From contig NZ_LR134327.1 of the NCBI RefSeq assembly GCF_900636915.1, positions 1,116,001 to 1,180,000 on the forward strand: a stretch of DNA of 64,000 bases, given 5' to 3'. A model generated the notes under the pieces. It was given only the letters and a program-made list of their open reading frames with translations. It searched no databases and had not been told where the DNA came from. Source of the DNA: Aggregatibacter aphrophilus ATCC 33389. GTDB lineage: Bacteria; Pseudomonadota; Gammaproteobacteria; Enterobacterales; Pasteurellaceae. Positions 46,169 to 55,697 of this stretch are shown here, one piece after another; position 1 is the stretch's first letter; every line of letters starts with the position of its first letter. Both the position numbers and the translations under genes were made by a program.

Positions 46169-46896
46169 TGGATATGCATTGCCATTTGGATTTATATACC
46201 AATCCACAATACGTTGCAAAACGATGTAAAGATGAAAATATTTATGTCTTATCTGTTACAACCACACCAAAAGCGTGGTATGGAACAAGTTCATTAGCAA
46301 AAGATTGTCCTCGTATTCGTACCGCCTTGGGATTGCATCCCCAACTGGCTCATGAACGTTGGCAAGAATTGGAATTGTTTGATGCATTATTAAACCAAAC
46401 TCGCTATGTGGGTGAAATTGGTTTGGATGGCGGAAAAGAGTTTAAAACACATTGGGAAACACAATTAAAGGTCTTTCGCCATATTTTAAGAAGCTCAGCA
46501 AAATCTGGCGGAAAAATATTAAGTATACATTCTAAGATGAGTGCAAATGCTGTACTAGATGAATTAAGTCAAGTAAATGATAACTTGCCAATCCTTCATT
46601 GGTTTTCAGGCACAAAGCAACAGTTAAAACGAGCGATTGAAATGGGCTGCTATTTTTCTGTAGGACCCGCAATGTTAAGCAGTAAAAAGGGTTATGAGTT
46701 GGTCCAAATCATGCCAATAGAAAAAATATTAGTTGAAACTGATGGACCTTTTGGGAATTTTAAAACACAAGCTTTATTCCCCTGGAATGCCAATATTGCC
46801 ATTGCAATATTAGCAGATATGTGGGGGATGAATATTTCAGAAGCTGAAAGTATGTTGAGACAAAATCTATTTAGATCAATTTCAAAATATATATAA
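46165..46896 (+). CDS. qatD: QatD, TatD-family nuclease of the Qat defence system
   Basis: A 243-aa TIM-barrel metal-dependent hydrolase. The HxH metal motif is MHCHLDLY (about residues 4-11), GLHPQL follows, and the glutamate is in YVGEIGLDGG (about 91-100). Then come SIHSKMS, ILHWFSGT and the C-terminal VETDGPFG (about 190-197). TatD proteins are 3'-5' DNases. It ends the four-gene operon, with ATGA coupling to qatC. The intact frame and all metal ligands suggest a functional system. Confidence 0.92.
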   Translation: MMDMHCHLDLYTNPQYVAKRCKDENIYVLSVTTTPKAWYGTSSLAKDCPRIRTALGLHPQLAHERWQELELFDALLNQTRYVGEIGLDGGKEFKTHWETQLKVFRHILRSSAKSGGKILSIHSKMSANAVLDELSQVNDNLPILHWFSGTKQQLKRAIEMGCYFSVGPAMLSSKKGYELVQIMPIEKILVETDGPFGNFKTQALFPWNANIAIAILADMWGMNISEAESMLRQNLFRSISKYI

Positions 46897-47250
46897 ACCA
46901 CAACCTCTTCTTATCCCCATAAAAACTCTCCCTTTCCCCAAATAACCTTAATCCCTTATCCCCTCTTATAATATCCTTTATATTCAACCTCAAAACCATT
47001 GGGACACTTCTCCTAATGATTTGATTTATTTAATCAACAATGAGACATTTTTTGAAAAAACTAAAATTCACTCTAGCCACTTGGGTGTTTTACCTGATGA
47101 GAGTCGTTTTGCTCATTTACCATATTATAAAAACGGGCAATTCGTAATCCCATTCTGATTATTATGTTGTTTTTGCTATGGAGACTGGCATGGTAATGAC
47201 ATTGTTGGTGCTGTTGTTCAAAGATTCCTTGCAACCGTTTATTTATGCGT
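46897..47250. other. Right-hand debris zone of the Qat island
   Basis: 354 bp with no complete gene and a pyrimidine-rich start (46900-46985, C/T-rich runs). It includes the coding-like fragment at 46985-47158. No terminator for the Qat operon is obvious. Confidence 0.4.
46985..47158 (+). pseudogene. Coding-like fragment of an unidentified gene
   Basis: An open frame without a start reads HWDTSPNDLIYLINNETFFE, then HSSHLGVLPDESRFAHLPYY and a stop at 47156. After a frame change it continues as YYVVFAMETGMV. The residue composition looks like real protein. No family was recognised. It may be the tail of a gene broken by island insertion. Confidence 0.3.
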
Positions 47251-47370
47251 TCAAAACTTACGATATTTAAGTTGGAAAAACACACAGAAAAATGACCACA
47301 CTTTTACGTTAAAAATACACCGACTTTATGCCACAAAAAACAAAGGGTCTGACATAACATCAGACCCTTT
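47251..47370. repeat. Direct repeat copy 2 (ssb-proximal)
   Basis: Matches 41415-41533 over its whole length with about nine differences. Its USS is damaged (AAGTGTGGT), and it lacks the partner USS that lies just left of copy 1. It ends in the terminator that serves ssb. Confidence 0.85.
47342..47370 (-). terminator. ssb terminator
   Basis: Stem AAAGGGTCTGA (47342-47352) pairs with TCAGACCCTTT (47360-47370) around a 7-nt loop, 22 bp after the ssb stop. Minus-strand reading gives a TTTGTTTTTT tail. Confidence 0.85.
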
Positions 47371-47391
47371 ATCATTTTTGTACTTCGTTCC

Positions 47392-47868
47392 TTAGAACGG
47401 AATATCATCATCAAAGTTATCCATCGGTGCTTCGGCTACCGGTTTACTTGCCGGGGTGGAACGTGGCGCGCTTTGTGATTGGCTTGGGTAGCTTGGTTGT
47501 GCTGCCGGCGCGTATCCGCCGGATTGACGATCAGAGCGGCTGTCTAACATTTGTAAAACGTCGCCTTGAATTTCCGTGGTGTAGCGATCTTGGCCGTTTT
47601 GATCTTGCCATTTGCGGGTTCTTAAACGCCCTTCAACATAAACTTTAGAGCCTTTTCGTAGGTATTCGCCCGCCACTTCCGCCTGACGGCGATAGAACAC
47701 AATGCGATGCCATTCGGTCACTTCACGACGTTCGCCGGTGTTTTTATCATTCCAGCTTTCACTGGTGGCAACGGTAATGTTGGCAACCGCTTCGCCGTTC
47801 GGCATGGTACGAATTTCAGGATCGTTACCTAAGTTACCAACAATAATGACTTTATTTACTCCAGCCAT
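47392..47868 (-). CDS. ssb: Single-stranded DNA-binding protein
   Basis: A 158-aa SSB with an OB-fold (about residues 1-110), starting [18 protein letters not shown] and containing [15 protein letters not shown] Gln/Ser/Pro-rich linker follows, and the acidic tip DDDIPF recruits partner proteins. ATG 47868 has GAGGATATT upstream; a longer in-frame start is rejected. It protects ssDNA in replication, repair and transformation. It is divergent from uvrA, with a LexA box and a CRP-S-like site between them. Confidence 0.96.
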   Translation of the reverse strand: MAGVNKVIIVGNLGNDPEIRTMPNGEAVANITVATSESWNDKNTGERREVTEWHRIVFYRRQAEVAGEYLRKGSKVYVEGRLRTRKWQDQNGQDRYTTEIQGDVLQMLDSRSDRQSGGYAPAAQPSYPSQSQSAPRSTPASKPVAEAPMDNFDDDIPF

Positions 47869-47960
47869 AATATCCTCTTCTTTATTCAATTTTGCTGTAA
47901 AAAAATTTGCTCTATTCTGCCTGAAAATTCGGAATAAATCCACGCCTTCAACAAAATTAA

Positions 47961-47976
47961 CTGGATATTTGCACAG
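47961..47976. promoter_or_regulatory. LexA (SOS) box between ssb and uvrA
   Basis: CTGGATATTTGCACAG fits the CTG-N10-CAG rule, with an AT-rich centre. It lies in the divergent ssb-uvrA control region, 62 bp before uvrA, a shared SOS site position known from E. coli. Confidence 0.7.
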
Positions 47977-47986
47977 TTATTTAGGA

Positions 47987-48008
47987 ATATGCGATAATTG
48001 TCGCAAAT
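47987..48008. promoter_or_regulatory. CRP-S-like palindrome upstream of ssb
   Basis: TGCGATAATTGTCGCA (47990-48005) has perfect TGCGA-N6-TCGCA symmetry, the hallmark that separates Sxy-dependent CRP-S sites from ordinary TGTGA sites. It is flanked by A/T on both sides. H. influenzae ssb belongs to the competence regulon, so control of ssb is likely. Confidence 0.7.
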
Positions 48009-48037
48009 TTACACTTCTTTCATTTATAAAATCTATT

Positions 48038-50869
48038 ATGGATACCATCGATATTCGTGGGGCAAGAACCCACAATCTGAAAAATATTAACTTAACCATT
48101 CCTCGTGATAAATTAATCGTCATTACCGGGTTATCCGGCTCAGGCAAATCTTCTTTAGCTTTTGACACGCTGTATGCCGAAGGGCAACGCCGTTATGTAG
48201 AATCCTTGTCTGCCTATGCGCGTCAATTTTTGTCATTAATGGAAAAACCCGATGTAGACCATATTGAAGGGCTTTCACCGGCCATTTCTATTGAGCAAAA
48301 ATCCACCTCGCACAACCCCCGTTCAACAGTGGGTACCATTACCGAAATTCACGATTACCTGCGCTTGTTGTTTGCTCGCGTGGGCGAGCCGCGCTGTCCT
48401 CATCACGATGTGCCACTCACAGCGCAAACGATCAGCCAAATGGTGGATAAAGTGCTTTCCCTGCCTGAGGAAAGCAAAATGATGTTGTTGGCGCCGGTAG
48501 TAAAAGAGCGCAAAGGCGAACACGTTAAATTATTGCAACAAATTGCTGCGCAAGGCTACATTCGCGCCCGTATTGACGGTGAGATTTGTGATTTATCCGA
48601 TCCACCGAAACTGGAATTACAGAAAAAACACACTATCGAAGTGGTGATGGATCGCTTTAAAGTGCGGTCGGATTTAGCTACAAGATTAGCGGAATCCTTT
48701 GAAACCACGCTCGAGCTTTCCGGTGGCACGGCGGTCGTCGCGTATATGGACGATCCGAAGGCAGAAGAACTGGTGTTCTCTGCTAACTTTGCCTGTCCGC
48801 ACTGTGGCTATTCCGTACCGGAACTGGAACCTCGTCTCTTCTCCTTTAATAACCCCGCCGGTGCGTGCCCGACTTGTGACGGTTTGGGCGTACAACAATA
48901 TTTCGATGAAAAACGCGTGGTGCAAAATCCAAGCATTTCCCTTGCTAATGGTGCTATCAAAGGCTGGGATCGTCGCAATTTCTATTATTACCAAATGCTC
49001 ACGTCATTGGCGAAGCACTACCATTTCGATATTGAAACGCCTTTTGAAGAACTGCCGAAAAAAATCCAACAGATTATTTTGCACGGTTCCGGCAAGGAAG
49101 AAATCGAATTCCAATACATGAACGATCGCGGCGATGTCGTGTTGCGTCGCCATGTATTCGAAGGCATTTTAAACAACATGGCGCGCCGTTATAAAGAAAC
49201 GGAATCCATGTCTGTGCGGGAAGAACTTGCCAAACACATCAGCAATCGCCCTTGTGCCGATTGTGGCGGTTCGCGCCTGCGCCCAGAGGCACGCAACGTT
49301 TATATTGAGCAAACCAATCTGCCTGATGTATCGGAGAAAAGCATCGGAGAAGCCTTGAGCTTTTTTGGAGAGCTACAACTGAGCGGACAAAAAGCGCAAA
49401 TCGCCGAGAAGATTCTGAAAGAAATCAAAGAGCGGTTACAATTTTTGGTAAATGTGGGCTTGAATTATCTTTCCCTTTCCCGCTCCGCCGAAACCCTTTC
49501 AGGCGGTGAAGCACAACGCATTCGTCTTGCCAGCCAAATCGGCGCAGGCTTGGTCGGCGTGATGTATGTGTTGGATGAACCGTCTATCGGGTTACATCAA
49601 CGGGATAACGAACGCTTGCTCAACACCTTGATTCACTTACGAAATCTCGGCAACACTGTGATTGTGGTGGAACACGATGAAGATGCGATTTTAAGCGCCG
49701 ACCATATTATCGACATCGGCCCGGGCGCAGGGGTACATGGTGGCAATGTCATTGCCGAAGGTACGGCGCAACACATCATGCAAAATCCAAACTCGCTTAC
49801 GGGCAAATTCTTATCCGGCGCAGAAAAAATCGAAATACCGAAAAAACGTACCGCACTTGATAAGAAAAAAACGCTCAAGCTATTCGGCGCATCAGGCAAT
49901 AACCTGAAAAATGTCAACTTAGAGATTCCGGTCGGCTTATTTACCTGTATCACCGGCGTCTCCGGTTCAGGCAAATCCACGTTGATAAACGACACCTTGT
50001 TCCCGATTGCCCAAAACGCGTTAAACCGTGCGGAAAATGCGGAAGCAGCGCCGTATAAATCTATCGAAGGTTTGGAATTTTTCGACAAAGTTATTGATAT
50101 TGACCAAAGCCCGATTGGCCGTACACCGCGCTCTAACCCAGCAACCTACACGGGCGTGTTCACCCCGATTCGTGAGCTGTTCGCCGGCGTACCGGAAGCC
50201 CGAGCACGCGGCTACAACCCGGGACGTTTCAGTTTTAACGTACGCGGTGGACGTTGCGAAGCCTGTCAGGGCGATGGCGTAATCAAAGTGGAAATGCACT
50301 TCCTGCCGGATGTGTACGTGCCATGCGACCAATGTAAGGGTAAACGCTACAACCGCGAAACTTTAGAAATTCGCTACAAAGGCAAAACCATTCATCAAGT
50401 GTTGGATATGACCGTGGAAGAGGCGCGGGAATTTTTCGATGCGATTCCGATGATTGCGCGCAAACTGCAAACTCTAATGGACGTGGGTTTATCTTACATT
50501 CGCTTAGGGCAATCCTCCACTACCCTGTCCGGTGGTGAAGCGCAACGGGTGAAATTGGCGACAGAACTCTCCAAGCGGGATACGGGTAAAACCCTGTATA
50601 TTCTGGACGAACCGACTACCGGGTTACACTTTGCCGACATCAAACAACTGCTTTCCGTGTTGCACCGCTTGCGCGATCAAGGCAATACCATCGTGGTCAT
50701 TGAGCACAATTTAGACGTGATTAAAACCGCTGACTGGATTGTGGATCTCGGCCCGGAAGGCGGTAGCGGTGGCGGACAAATTATCGCCACCGGTACGCCG
50801 GAGCAGGTCGCTAAAGTCGAAGGTTCGCATACCGCGCGCTTCCTAAAAGGTATTCTGGCGAAAGGTTAA
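48038..50869 (+). CDS. uvrA: Excinuclease ABC subunit A
   Basis: A 943-aa tandem ABC ATPase. The first Walker A is [12 protein letters not shown] (about residues 32-43) and a zinc module with [19 protein letters not shown] follows. The signature LSGGEAQR precedes the second Walker [15 protein letters not shown] second zinc module (CEACQGDG ... [10 protein letters not shown]) and second signature come next. ATG 48038 gives the family length; the longer frame from 47702 runs into the ssb gene and is rejected. UvrA finds bulky DNA lesions for UvrBC. Confidence 0.97.
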   Translation: MDTIDIRGARTHNLKNINLTIPRDKLIVITGLSGSGKSSLAFDTLYAEGQRRYVESLSAYARQFLSLMEKPDVDHIEGLSPAISIEQKSTSHNPRSTVGTITEIHDYLRLLFARVGEPRCPHHDVPLTAQTISQMVDKVLSLPEESKMMLLAPVVKERKGEHVKLLQQIAAQGYIRARIDGEICDLSDPPKLELQKKHTIEVVMDRFKVRSDLATRLAESFETTLELSGGTAVVAYMDDPKAEELVFSANFACPHCGYSVPELEPRLFSFNNPAGACPTCDGLGVQQYFDEKRVVQNPSISLANGAIKGWDRRNFYYYQMLTSLAKHYHFDIETPFEELPKKIQQIILHGSGKEEIEFQYMNDRGDVVLRRHVFEGILNNMARRYKETESMSVREELAKHISNRPCADCGGSRLRPEARNVYIEQTNLPDVSEKSIGEALSFFGELQLSGQKAQIAEKILKEIKERLQFLVNVGLNYLSLSRSAETLSGGEAQRIRLASQIGAGLVGVMYVLDEPSIGLHQRDNERLLNTLIHLRNLGNTVIVVEHDEDAILSADHIIDIGPGAGVHGGNVIAEGTAQHIMQNPNSLTGKFLSGAEKIEIPKKRTALDKKKTLKLFGASGNNLKNVNLEIPVGLFTCITGVSGSGKSTLINDTLFPIAQNALNRAENAEAAPYKSIEGLEFFDKVIDIDQSPIGRTPRSNPATYTGVFTPIRELFAGVPEARARGYNPGRFSFNVRGGRCEACQGDGVIKVEMHFLPDVYVPCDQCKGKRYNRETLEIRYKGKTIHQVLDMTVEEAREFFDAIPMIARKLQTLMDVGLSYIRLGQSSTTLSGGEAQRVKLATELSKRDTGKTLYILDEPTTGLHFADIKQLLSVLHRLRDQGNTIVVIEHNLDVIKTADWIVDLGPEGGSGGGQIIATGTPEQVAKVEGSHTARFLKGILAKG

Positions 50870-50892
50870 AAAGCCACAAGGAAAACACCTAG

Positions 50893-50938
50893 AAAAAACA
50901 CCGCACTTTAAACGTGAATCTAAAGTGCGGTGTTTTTT
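50893..50938. terminator. Bidirectional USS-pair terminator (uvrA / MerR gene)
   Basis: AAAAAACACCGCACTTTA (50893-50910) pairs perfectly with TAAAGTGCGGTGTTTTTT (50921-50938) around a 10-nt loop. Both arms contain the USS core. It can stop both convergent genes. Confidence 0.9.
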
Positions 50939-51354
50939 TATGACGTTTTTATCGGTCTGAATTTGGCATGGCTACGTTGCAAAATCTGGAACAAACTTTG
51001 TTGTGGGTTGATTTCACCGCATTGCTGTTTCAATTGCAACAGATTCATGCGCAAATGCTGTAAGCGGTGGATTCGCTTGGCGATATCTTGAATATGACGA
51101 TCAATAAGAGCGTTAATTTCGATTTTTTGTTGAACGCCTGCACTTTCCAAACTTAACAGTAATTTAATTTCCTCAAGGGACATATCCAACGATCGGCAAT
51201 AACAAATGAAAGACAAGCGTTGCAAGTGGTCATCGTTATATAAGCGAAAGCCCCCAAGGGAACGTGACGGGCGAGGCATCAGTCCTTTTTGCTCATAAAA
51301 CCGAATGGCTTCTACGCTACACCCTACTGCGTCAGCTAACTTCCCTATTTTCAT
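50938..51354 (-). CDS. MerR-family transcriptional regulator
   Basis: A 138-aa MerR protein. The winged helix (MKIGKLADAVGCSVEAIRFYEQKGLMP, residues 1-27, quoted by its KIGKLAD core) is followed by SLGGFRLYNDD, and a long dimerisation helix covers about 80-115. It resembles the CadR/PbrR/ZntR branch, but the effector cysteine expected near residue 79 is replaced (QQKIEINALID). The C-terminal loop holds only Cys112. CYC at 51-53 lies elsewhere. Metal sensing is therefore uncertain. No adjacent transporter gene exists. Confidence 0.85.
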   Translation of the reverse strand: MKIGKLADAVGCSVEAIRFYEQKGLMPRPSRSLGGFRLYNDDHLQRLSFICYCRSLDMSLEEIKLLLSLESAGVQQKIEINALIDRHIQDIAKRIHRLQHLRMNLLQLKQQCGEINPQQSLFQILQRSHAKFRPIKTS

Positions 51355-51392
51355 GTGTTCTCCCTAAACGCCCCCAAAAAATGACCGCACTT

Positions 51393-51704
51393 TTAACGTT
51401 TTGCGCTAAATTCCGGGTTAACGTAAATCTTTAATTGTGTCACTTGCGGCAGTTGTCGTTGAACTAATTTAAGCAATTCCCGCTGTTTGAAAAGTAGCCC
51501 TTGGCGTACAGCTGAATTGGCGACTTCAATGCTCAAGGTAGTTTGGTCGATATTCGCAATGCCATACAATCCCTCAAATTGTGACGGGAAAAGACGCTTG
51601 AATTGCTGATTTAATTCATTCAACCAAATGCCTTTTTGCATCACTTTCGCAAGTGCAGAATCTTGTAACAATTCGCTGATATTCACTGCCCGATTGTATT
51701 GCAT
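51393..51704 (-). CDS. DciA-like DUF721 protein (replicative helicase loading)
   Basis: A 103-aa protein of the DUF721 family. The central block LSIEVANSAVRQGLLFKQRELLKLVQ is at about residues 56-81 (key core VANSAVRQGLLF). DUF721 includes DciA, which delivers DnaB helicase in bacteria without DnaC. The gene lies divergent from secM-secA, its usual Pasteurellaceae place. The start at 51704 has only weak ribosome-site support. Confidence 0.8.
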   Translation of the reverse strand: MQYNRAVNISELLQDSALAKVMQKGIWLNELNQQFKRLFPSQFEGLYGIANIDQTTLSIEVANSAVRQGLLFKQRELLKLVQRQLPQVTQLKIYVNPEFSAKR

Positions 51705-51795
51705 CGCCTTGTTTTCCGCCTTTTCGCCCTAATATTTATGACATTGTAGCGAATTTCCGCTACAATACCGACAATTTTTTAAATTCAATTCCGTT

Positions 51796-52113
51796 ATGAT
51801 GATTTCAAATAAAAGCAAACACAGTTTTTGGTCGCAACTCTTACTCAGTATGATTGCGATTTTTGCTTTACCTGCCTCACAGGCATGGCAATACCAAGCA
51901 AACGTGGCTAACGAAAATTATCAAAACGCCCAACAACAAAATGTGCCGCAGATTTTAACCGCGGTCTCCTTACTCAAACAAACCCAACAGCAACAATTCC
52001 AACCGCAAAATGCGCCGATTGAGGCTGAAATTCTTACGAAAAACGAACCGCACTTTGTGCGTTCGTATTTCATCATTAACGCGCCAATCCGCGCCGGCCC
52101 TGAGCTCATTTAA
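51796..52113 (+). CDS. secM: SecM-like secretion monitor (translation-arrest peptide)
   Basis: A 105-aa protein, shorter than E. coli SecM. It has a signal sequence (about residues 1-30, LLLSMIAIFALPASQA) and a Gln-rich linker. The C-terminus is SYFIINAPIRAGPELI, which keeps the IRAGP arrest core, with aromatic residues 6-7 positions upstream matching the Trp-Ile of E. coli. It sits directly before secA. Ribosome stalling at the arrest motif normally exposes the secA ribosome site when secretion falls. The position and motif make the call strong despite low overall similarity. Confidence 0.82.
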   Translation: MMISNKSKHSFWSQLLLSMIAIFALPASQAWQYQANVANENYQNAQQQNVPQILTAVSLLKQTQQQQFQPQNAPIEAEILTKNEPHFVRSYFIINAPIRAGPELI

Positions 52114-52191
52114 TTTCACAACCTTATAGCTATCGTCGTTTAATGAATGTTAAACGATTCCCTTTTATCCGTTTTTAAAAAAGAAGAAATT

Positions 52192-54891
52192 ATGCTTAGA
52201 ACTATTGCAACCAAAATTTTTGGTAGTCGTAATGATCGTATCTTACGTCGTTTAAACAAAACCGTCTCAAAAATCAATAAATTAGAACCGACATTTGAAG
52301 CTTTGAGTGATGATGAATTAAAAGCAAAAACCGCAGAATTCCGTGCGCGTTTGGCGCAAGGCGAAACCTTAGAAAGCCTAATTCCGGAAGCCTTCGCCAC
52401 GGTGCGTGAAGCCAGTAAGCGTGTGCTTGGTATGCGTCACTTTGACGTACAGTTAGTCGGCGGGATGGTGTTAAACAGTCGTTGTATTGCCGAGATGCGT
52501 ACCGGTGAAGGGAAAACCTTAACCGCCACCTTGCCATGTTACTTAAACGCTCTACCGAGCAAAGCGGTGCACGTGGTTACCGTGAATGACTACCTTGCCC
52601 GCCGCGATGCGGAAACCAATCGTCCGTTATTTGAATTTTTAGGCATGACTGTCGGTGTCAATGTGCCGGGCATGTCACCGGAGGAAAAACGCGCGGCTTA
52701 CGCAGCTGACATTACTTATGCCACCAACAGTGAGTTGGGATTTGACTATTTGCGTGACAACTTGGCGCACGCACCGCAAGAACGTTTCCAAAAAGATCTT
52801 TACTATGCCTTGGTGGATGAGGTGGACTCCATTTTAATCGACGAAGCGCGTACGCCGTTAATTATTTCCGGTCAGGCGGAAGACAGTTCCGAGCTTTATA
52901 TTGCCATTGATAAGCTCATTCCGAATCTGATTAAGCAAGATAAGGAAGACACCGAAGAATATCAGGGCACCGGTGATTACACTTTAGATCTCAAAACCAA
53001 ACAAGCGCACTTAACCGAGCGTGGTCAAGAAAAATGCGAGCAATGGTTGATTCAACACGGTTTCATGAAAGACACCGAATCCCTTTATTCACCATCTAAA
53101 ATTACCTTGTTACACCATGTGATGGCGGCATTGCGCGCCCATACCTTATTTGAACGTGATGTGGATTACATTGTAAAAGACGGCGAAATCGTCATTGTGG
53201 ACGAACACACCGGCCGTACGATGGCAGGTCGTCGCTGGTCCGACGGCTTACACCAAGCTATCGAAGCCAAAGAAGGCGTGCGTATTCAAAGCGAAAACCA
53301 AACTGTGGCATCCATCACTTACCAAAACTATTTCCGTTTATACGAAAAATTAGCAGGAATGACCGGTACGGCGGATACGGAGGCCTTTGAATTCCAAAAA
53401 ATCTACGGATTAGAAACCGTAGTAATTCCAACCAACCGTCCGATGATTCGTGATGATCGTACCGATGTGATGTTTGAAACGGAAGAATACAAATTCAACG
53501 CCATTATTGACGACATCAAAGATTGCGTGGCACGGAACCAACCTGTTTTGGTCGGGACAATCTCCATTGAAAAATCCGAGCTACTCTCTAAAGCCTTAGA
53601 GCGCGCCGGTATCAAGCACAACGTGTTGAACGCTAAATTCCACGCACAGGAAGCGGAAATTGTGGCCAACGCAGGCTACCCGGGCGCCGTTACCATCGCC
53701 ACCAACATGGCGGGCCGTGGTACCGACATTGTGTTGGGCGGCAACTGGAAAGCGGAAATAGATAAATTAGAAAATCCGACACAGGAACAAATTGATGCCA
53801 TCAAAGCGGCATGGCAAGAACGTCATGACATTGTAAAACAAGCCGGTGGCTTGCACATTATCGGTACCGAACGCCACGAGTCCCGTCGTATCGACAACCA
53901 ATTGCGCGGTCGTTCCGGCCGTCAAGGTGACCCGGGTTCGTCCCGCTTCTATTTGTCTTTAGACGATGCTTTAATGCGTATTTACCTCAACGAAGGCAAA
54001 TTAAATATGATGCGCAAAGCCTTCAGCCAACCCGGTGAGGCCATGGAATCCAAATTATTGGCCAAAGTGATTGCCTCCGCCCAAGCGAAAGTGGAAGCCC
54101 ATAACTTTGATGGTCGTAAGAGCTTGCTTGAATTCGATGATGTGGCAAATGATCAACGTCATGCCATTTACGAACAACGTAATGAATTATTGGAAAACGA
54201 TGATATTTCAGACACTATCGAAGTCATTCGTCAAGACGTATTCAACAGCATTATCGATCAATACATTCCGCCGCAATCTCTTGAAGAACAATGGGATGTA
54301 CCGGGATTGGAACAACGCTTAAGACAAGATTTTGCGTTAGATTTGCCAATTACCAAATGGTTGGATGAAGACAATCATCTGCACGAAGAAACCTTACGTG
54401 AACGCATTATTCAATCGGCAACTGATGAATATAAACGTAAAGAAGAACTGGCCGGTGCGCAAACCATGCGTAATTTCGAAAAAGGTGTGATGTTGCAAAC
54501 CTTGGACGAACTCTGGAAAGAACATTTATCCGCAATGGATCACTTACGTCGTGGTATTCATTTACGCGGTTATGCACAAAAAGATCCGAAACAGGAATAC
54601 AAAAAAGAATCCTTCCAAATGTTCACAGAAATGTTGGATGCCTTGAAATTAAGCGTGATTACCACCTTGAGTCGTGTTCAAGTCCGCACCCAAGAGGAAA
54701 TGGAAGAAGCGGAAAGAATCCGTCAGGAGCTGGCGCAACGGGAAGCCGCTACCATGCAATATAATAATGAGGAATCTCAGGGCAATCAAAGCAATACGGA
54801 AGGACATCATAAGATCGGCCGTAACGAGCCTTGTCCATGCGGTTCAGGCAAGAAATATAAACATTGCCACGGCAGTCGTGCCAAACACTAA
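52192..54891 (+). CDS. secA: Preprotein translocase ATPase SecA
   Basis: An 899-aa protein starting [16 protein letters not shown] at ATG 52192 with AAGAAG upstream. The longer frame from 52147 is rejected. The DEAD motor has Walker [14 protein letters not shown] (about residues 102-114) and [19 protein letters not shown]2 has [12 protein letters not shown] and [12 protein letters not shown]. The C-terminus carries the SEC-C zinc motif [14 protein letters not shown], which binds SecB and lipid. It drives protein export through SecYEG. Expression is probably set by the upstream secM arrest. Confidence 0.98.
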   Translation: MLRTIATKIFGSRNDRILRRLNKTVSKINKLEPTFEALSDDELKAKTAEFRARLAQGETLESLIPEAFATVREASKRVLGMRHFDVQLVGGMVLNSRCIAEMRTGEGKTLTATLPCYLNALPSKAVHVVTVNDYLARRDAETNRPLFEFLGMTVGVNVPGMSPEEKRAAYAADITYATNSELGFDYLRDNLAHAPQERFQKDLYYALVDEVDSILIDEARTPLIISGQAEDSSELYIAIDKLIPNLIKQDKEDTEEYQGTGDYTLDLKTKQAHLTERGQEKCEQWLIQHGFMKDTESLYSPSKITLLHHVMAALRAHTLFERDVDYIVKDGEIVIVDEHTGRTMAGRRWSDGLHQAIEAKEGVRIQSENQTVASITYQNYFRLYEKLAGMTGTADTEAFEFQKIYGLETVVIPTNRPMIRDDRTDVMFETEEYKFNAIIDDIKDCVARNQPVLVGTISIEKSELLSKALERAGIKHNVLNAKFHAQEAEIVANAGYPGAVTIATNMAGRGTDIVLGGNWKAEIDKLENPTQEQIDAIKAAWQERHDIVKQAGGLHIIGTERHESRRIDNQLRGRSGRQGDPGSSRFYLSLDDALMRIYLNEGKLNMMRKAFSQPGEAMESKLLAKVIASAQAKVEAHNFDGRKSLLEFDDVANDQRHAIYEQRNELLENDDISDTIEVIRQDVFNSIIDQYIPPQSLEEQWDVPGLEQRLRQDFALDLPITKWLDEDNHLHEETLRERIIQSATDEYKRKEELAGAQTMRNFEKGVMLQTLDELWKEHLSAMDHLRRGIHLRGYAQKDPKQEYKKESFQMFTEMLDALKLSVITTLSRVQVRTQEEMEEAERIRQELAQREAATMQYNNEESQGNQSNTEGHHKIGRNEPCPCGSGKKYKHCHGSRAKH

Positions 54892-54904
54892 TCCGAGGTA
54901 ACCT

Positions 54905-54943
54905 AAGTGCGGTCAGAAAATTATTCGTTTTTCGACCGCACTT
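54905..54943 (+). terminator. USS-pair hairpin between secA and mutT
   Basis: AAGTGCGGTC (54905-54914) faces GACCGCACTT (54934-54943), followed by TT and then GC. The loop is 19 nt and T-rich. It may be a terminator or attenuator between secA and mutT. Confidence 0.55.
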
Positions 54944-54974
54944 TTGCTATTCAACGTCGCTAAAAGGACACAAA

Positions 54975-55379
54975 ATGAAGAAACCGCTTGTACAAGTCGC
55001 AGCAGGGATTATTCGTAATGAATTCGGACAACTTTACTTAACCCAACGTTTGGAAGGACAAGATTTCGCGCAAGCCTTGGAATTTCCGGGCGGTAAAGTC
55101 GATAAAAACGAAACGCCCGAACAGGCGCTAAAACGTGAACTAGAAGAAGAAATCGGTATTATGGTGTTGCAAGCAGAGCTATTTGAACGCTTTGAATTTG
55201 AATACCCGACGAAAGTGATTTCATTCTATTTTTATCTAGTTAATGAATGGGTGGGCGAACCCTTTGGGCGGGAAGGTCAAGCAGGTTTTTGGCTGCCTCA
55301 AAATGAATTGGATGCGGGACAATTTCCACCGGCAAATGCAAAATTAATTCAACGATTATTAGCGGAATCTGAGCATTAG
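54975..55379 (+). CDS. mutT: 8-oxo-dGTP diphosphatase MutT
   Basis: A 134-aa Nudix hydrolase starting MKKPLVQVAAGII at ATG 54975 behind AAAGGACAC. The Nudix box GGKVDKNETPEQALKRELEEEIG lies at about residues 37-59 (key pattern GGK-x5-E-x7-RELEEE). It removes 8-oxo-dGTP from the nucleotide pool, complementing mutM in this window. The upstream in-frame extension into secA is rejected. Confidence 0.96.
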   Translation: MKKPLVQVAAGIIRNEFGQLYLTQRLEGQDFAQALEFPGGKVDKNETPEQALKRELEEEIGIMVLQAELFERFEFEYPTKVISFYFYLVNEWVGEPFGREGQAGFWLPQNELDAGQFPPANAKLIQRLLAESEH

Positions 55380-55384
55380 ATAGT

Positions 55385-55411
55385 AAAAGACCCGAAATTA
55401 TCGGGTCTTTT
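55385..55411 (+). terminator. Terminator after mutT
   Basis: AAAAGACCCGA (55385-55395) pairs with TCGGGTCTTTT (55401-55411), with a 5-nt loop and flanking T/A runs. It may also serve the convergent small secreted-protein gene. Confidence 0.88.
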
Positions 55412-55427
55412 TATTGGGCAATAAAAA

Positions 55428-55697
55428 TTATTTACCTGCAGAGCTCATTGCAGCCTTAGCTTGTTTAAGCGCGTCAGCAGCCTGGGTACAAGCCTGATCG
55501 CGGGCAGCTTCCGGAATCATTTCAAATTTTTTCTTGGTCTCTTCATTTTGTTGTTTCAATGCCGCCTGTTGATCTGCTGGCGCCATTTTCACAAAATCAT
55601 CTAAATCGGCAAAATATTTTTCGCAGGTTGGGGATGTTGCGGCAGAAGCTGATAGTGCAAAACCGGATAATAATACTGCTAATAATACTTTTTTCAT
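55428..55697 (-). CDS. Small secreted protein (DUF5339-like)
   Basis: An 89-aa protein. A signal peptide (about residues 1-19, ending ALSASA before ATSPTCE) is followed by a short alpha-helical mature part with two cysteines (in TCEKYF and DQACTQA). The mature part resembles the Pasteurellaceae DUF5339 family, whose role is unknown. ATG 55697 has GGAG upstream; an in-frame start at 55727 is rejected because it lacks one. It is probably a periplasmic protein with one disulfide. Confidence 0.75.
   Translation of the reverse strand: MKKVLLAVLLSGFALSASAATSPTCEKYFADLDDFVKMAPADQQAALKQQNEETKKKFEMIPEAARDQACTQAADALKQAKAAMSSAGK

Noticed and set aside
47702..48037. 112-codon N-terminal extension of uvrA
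   Set aside because: It runs antisense through ssb and its control region; UvrA homologues begin at the MDTIDIRGA start at 48038.
52147..52191. Longer SecA start
   Set aside because: SecA proteins begin at the [15 protein letters not shown] sequence and AAGAAG precedes ATG 52192.
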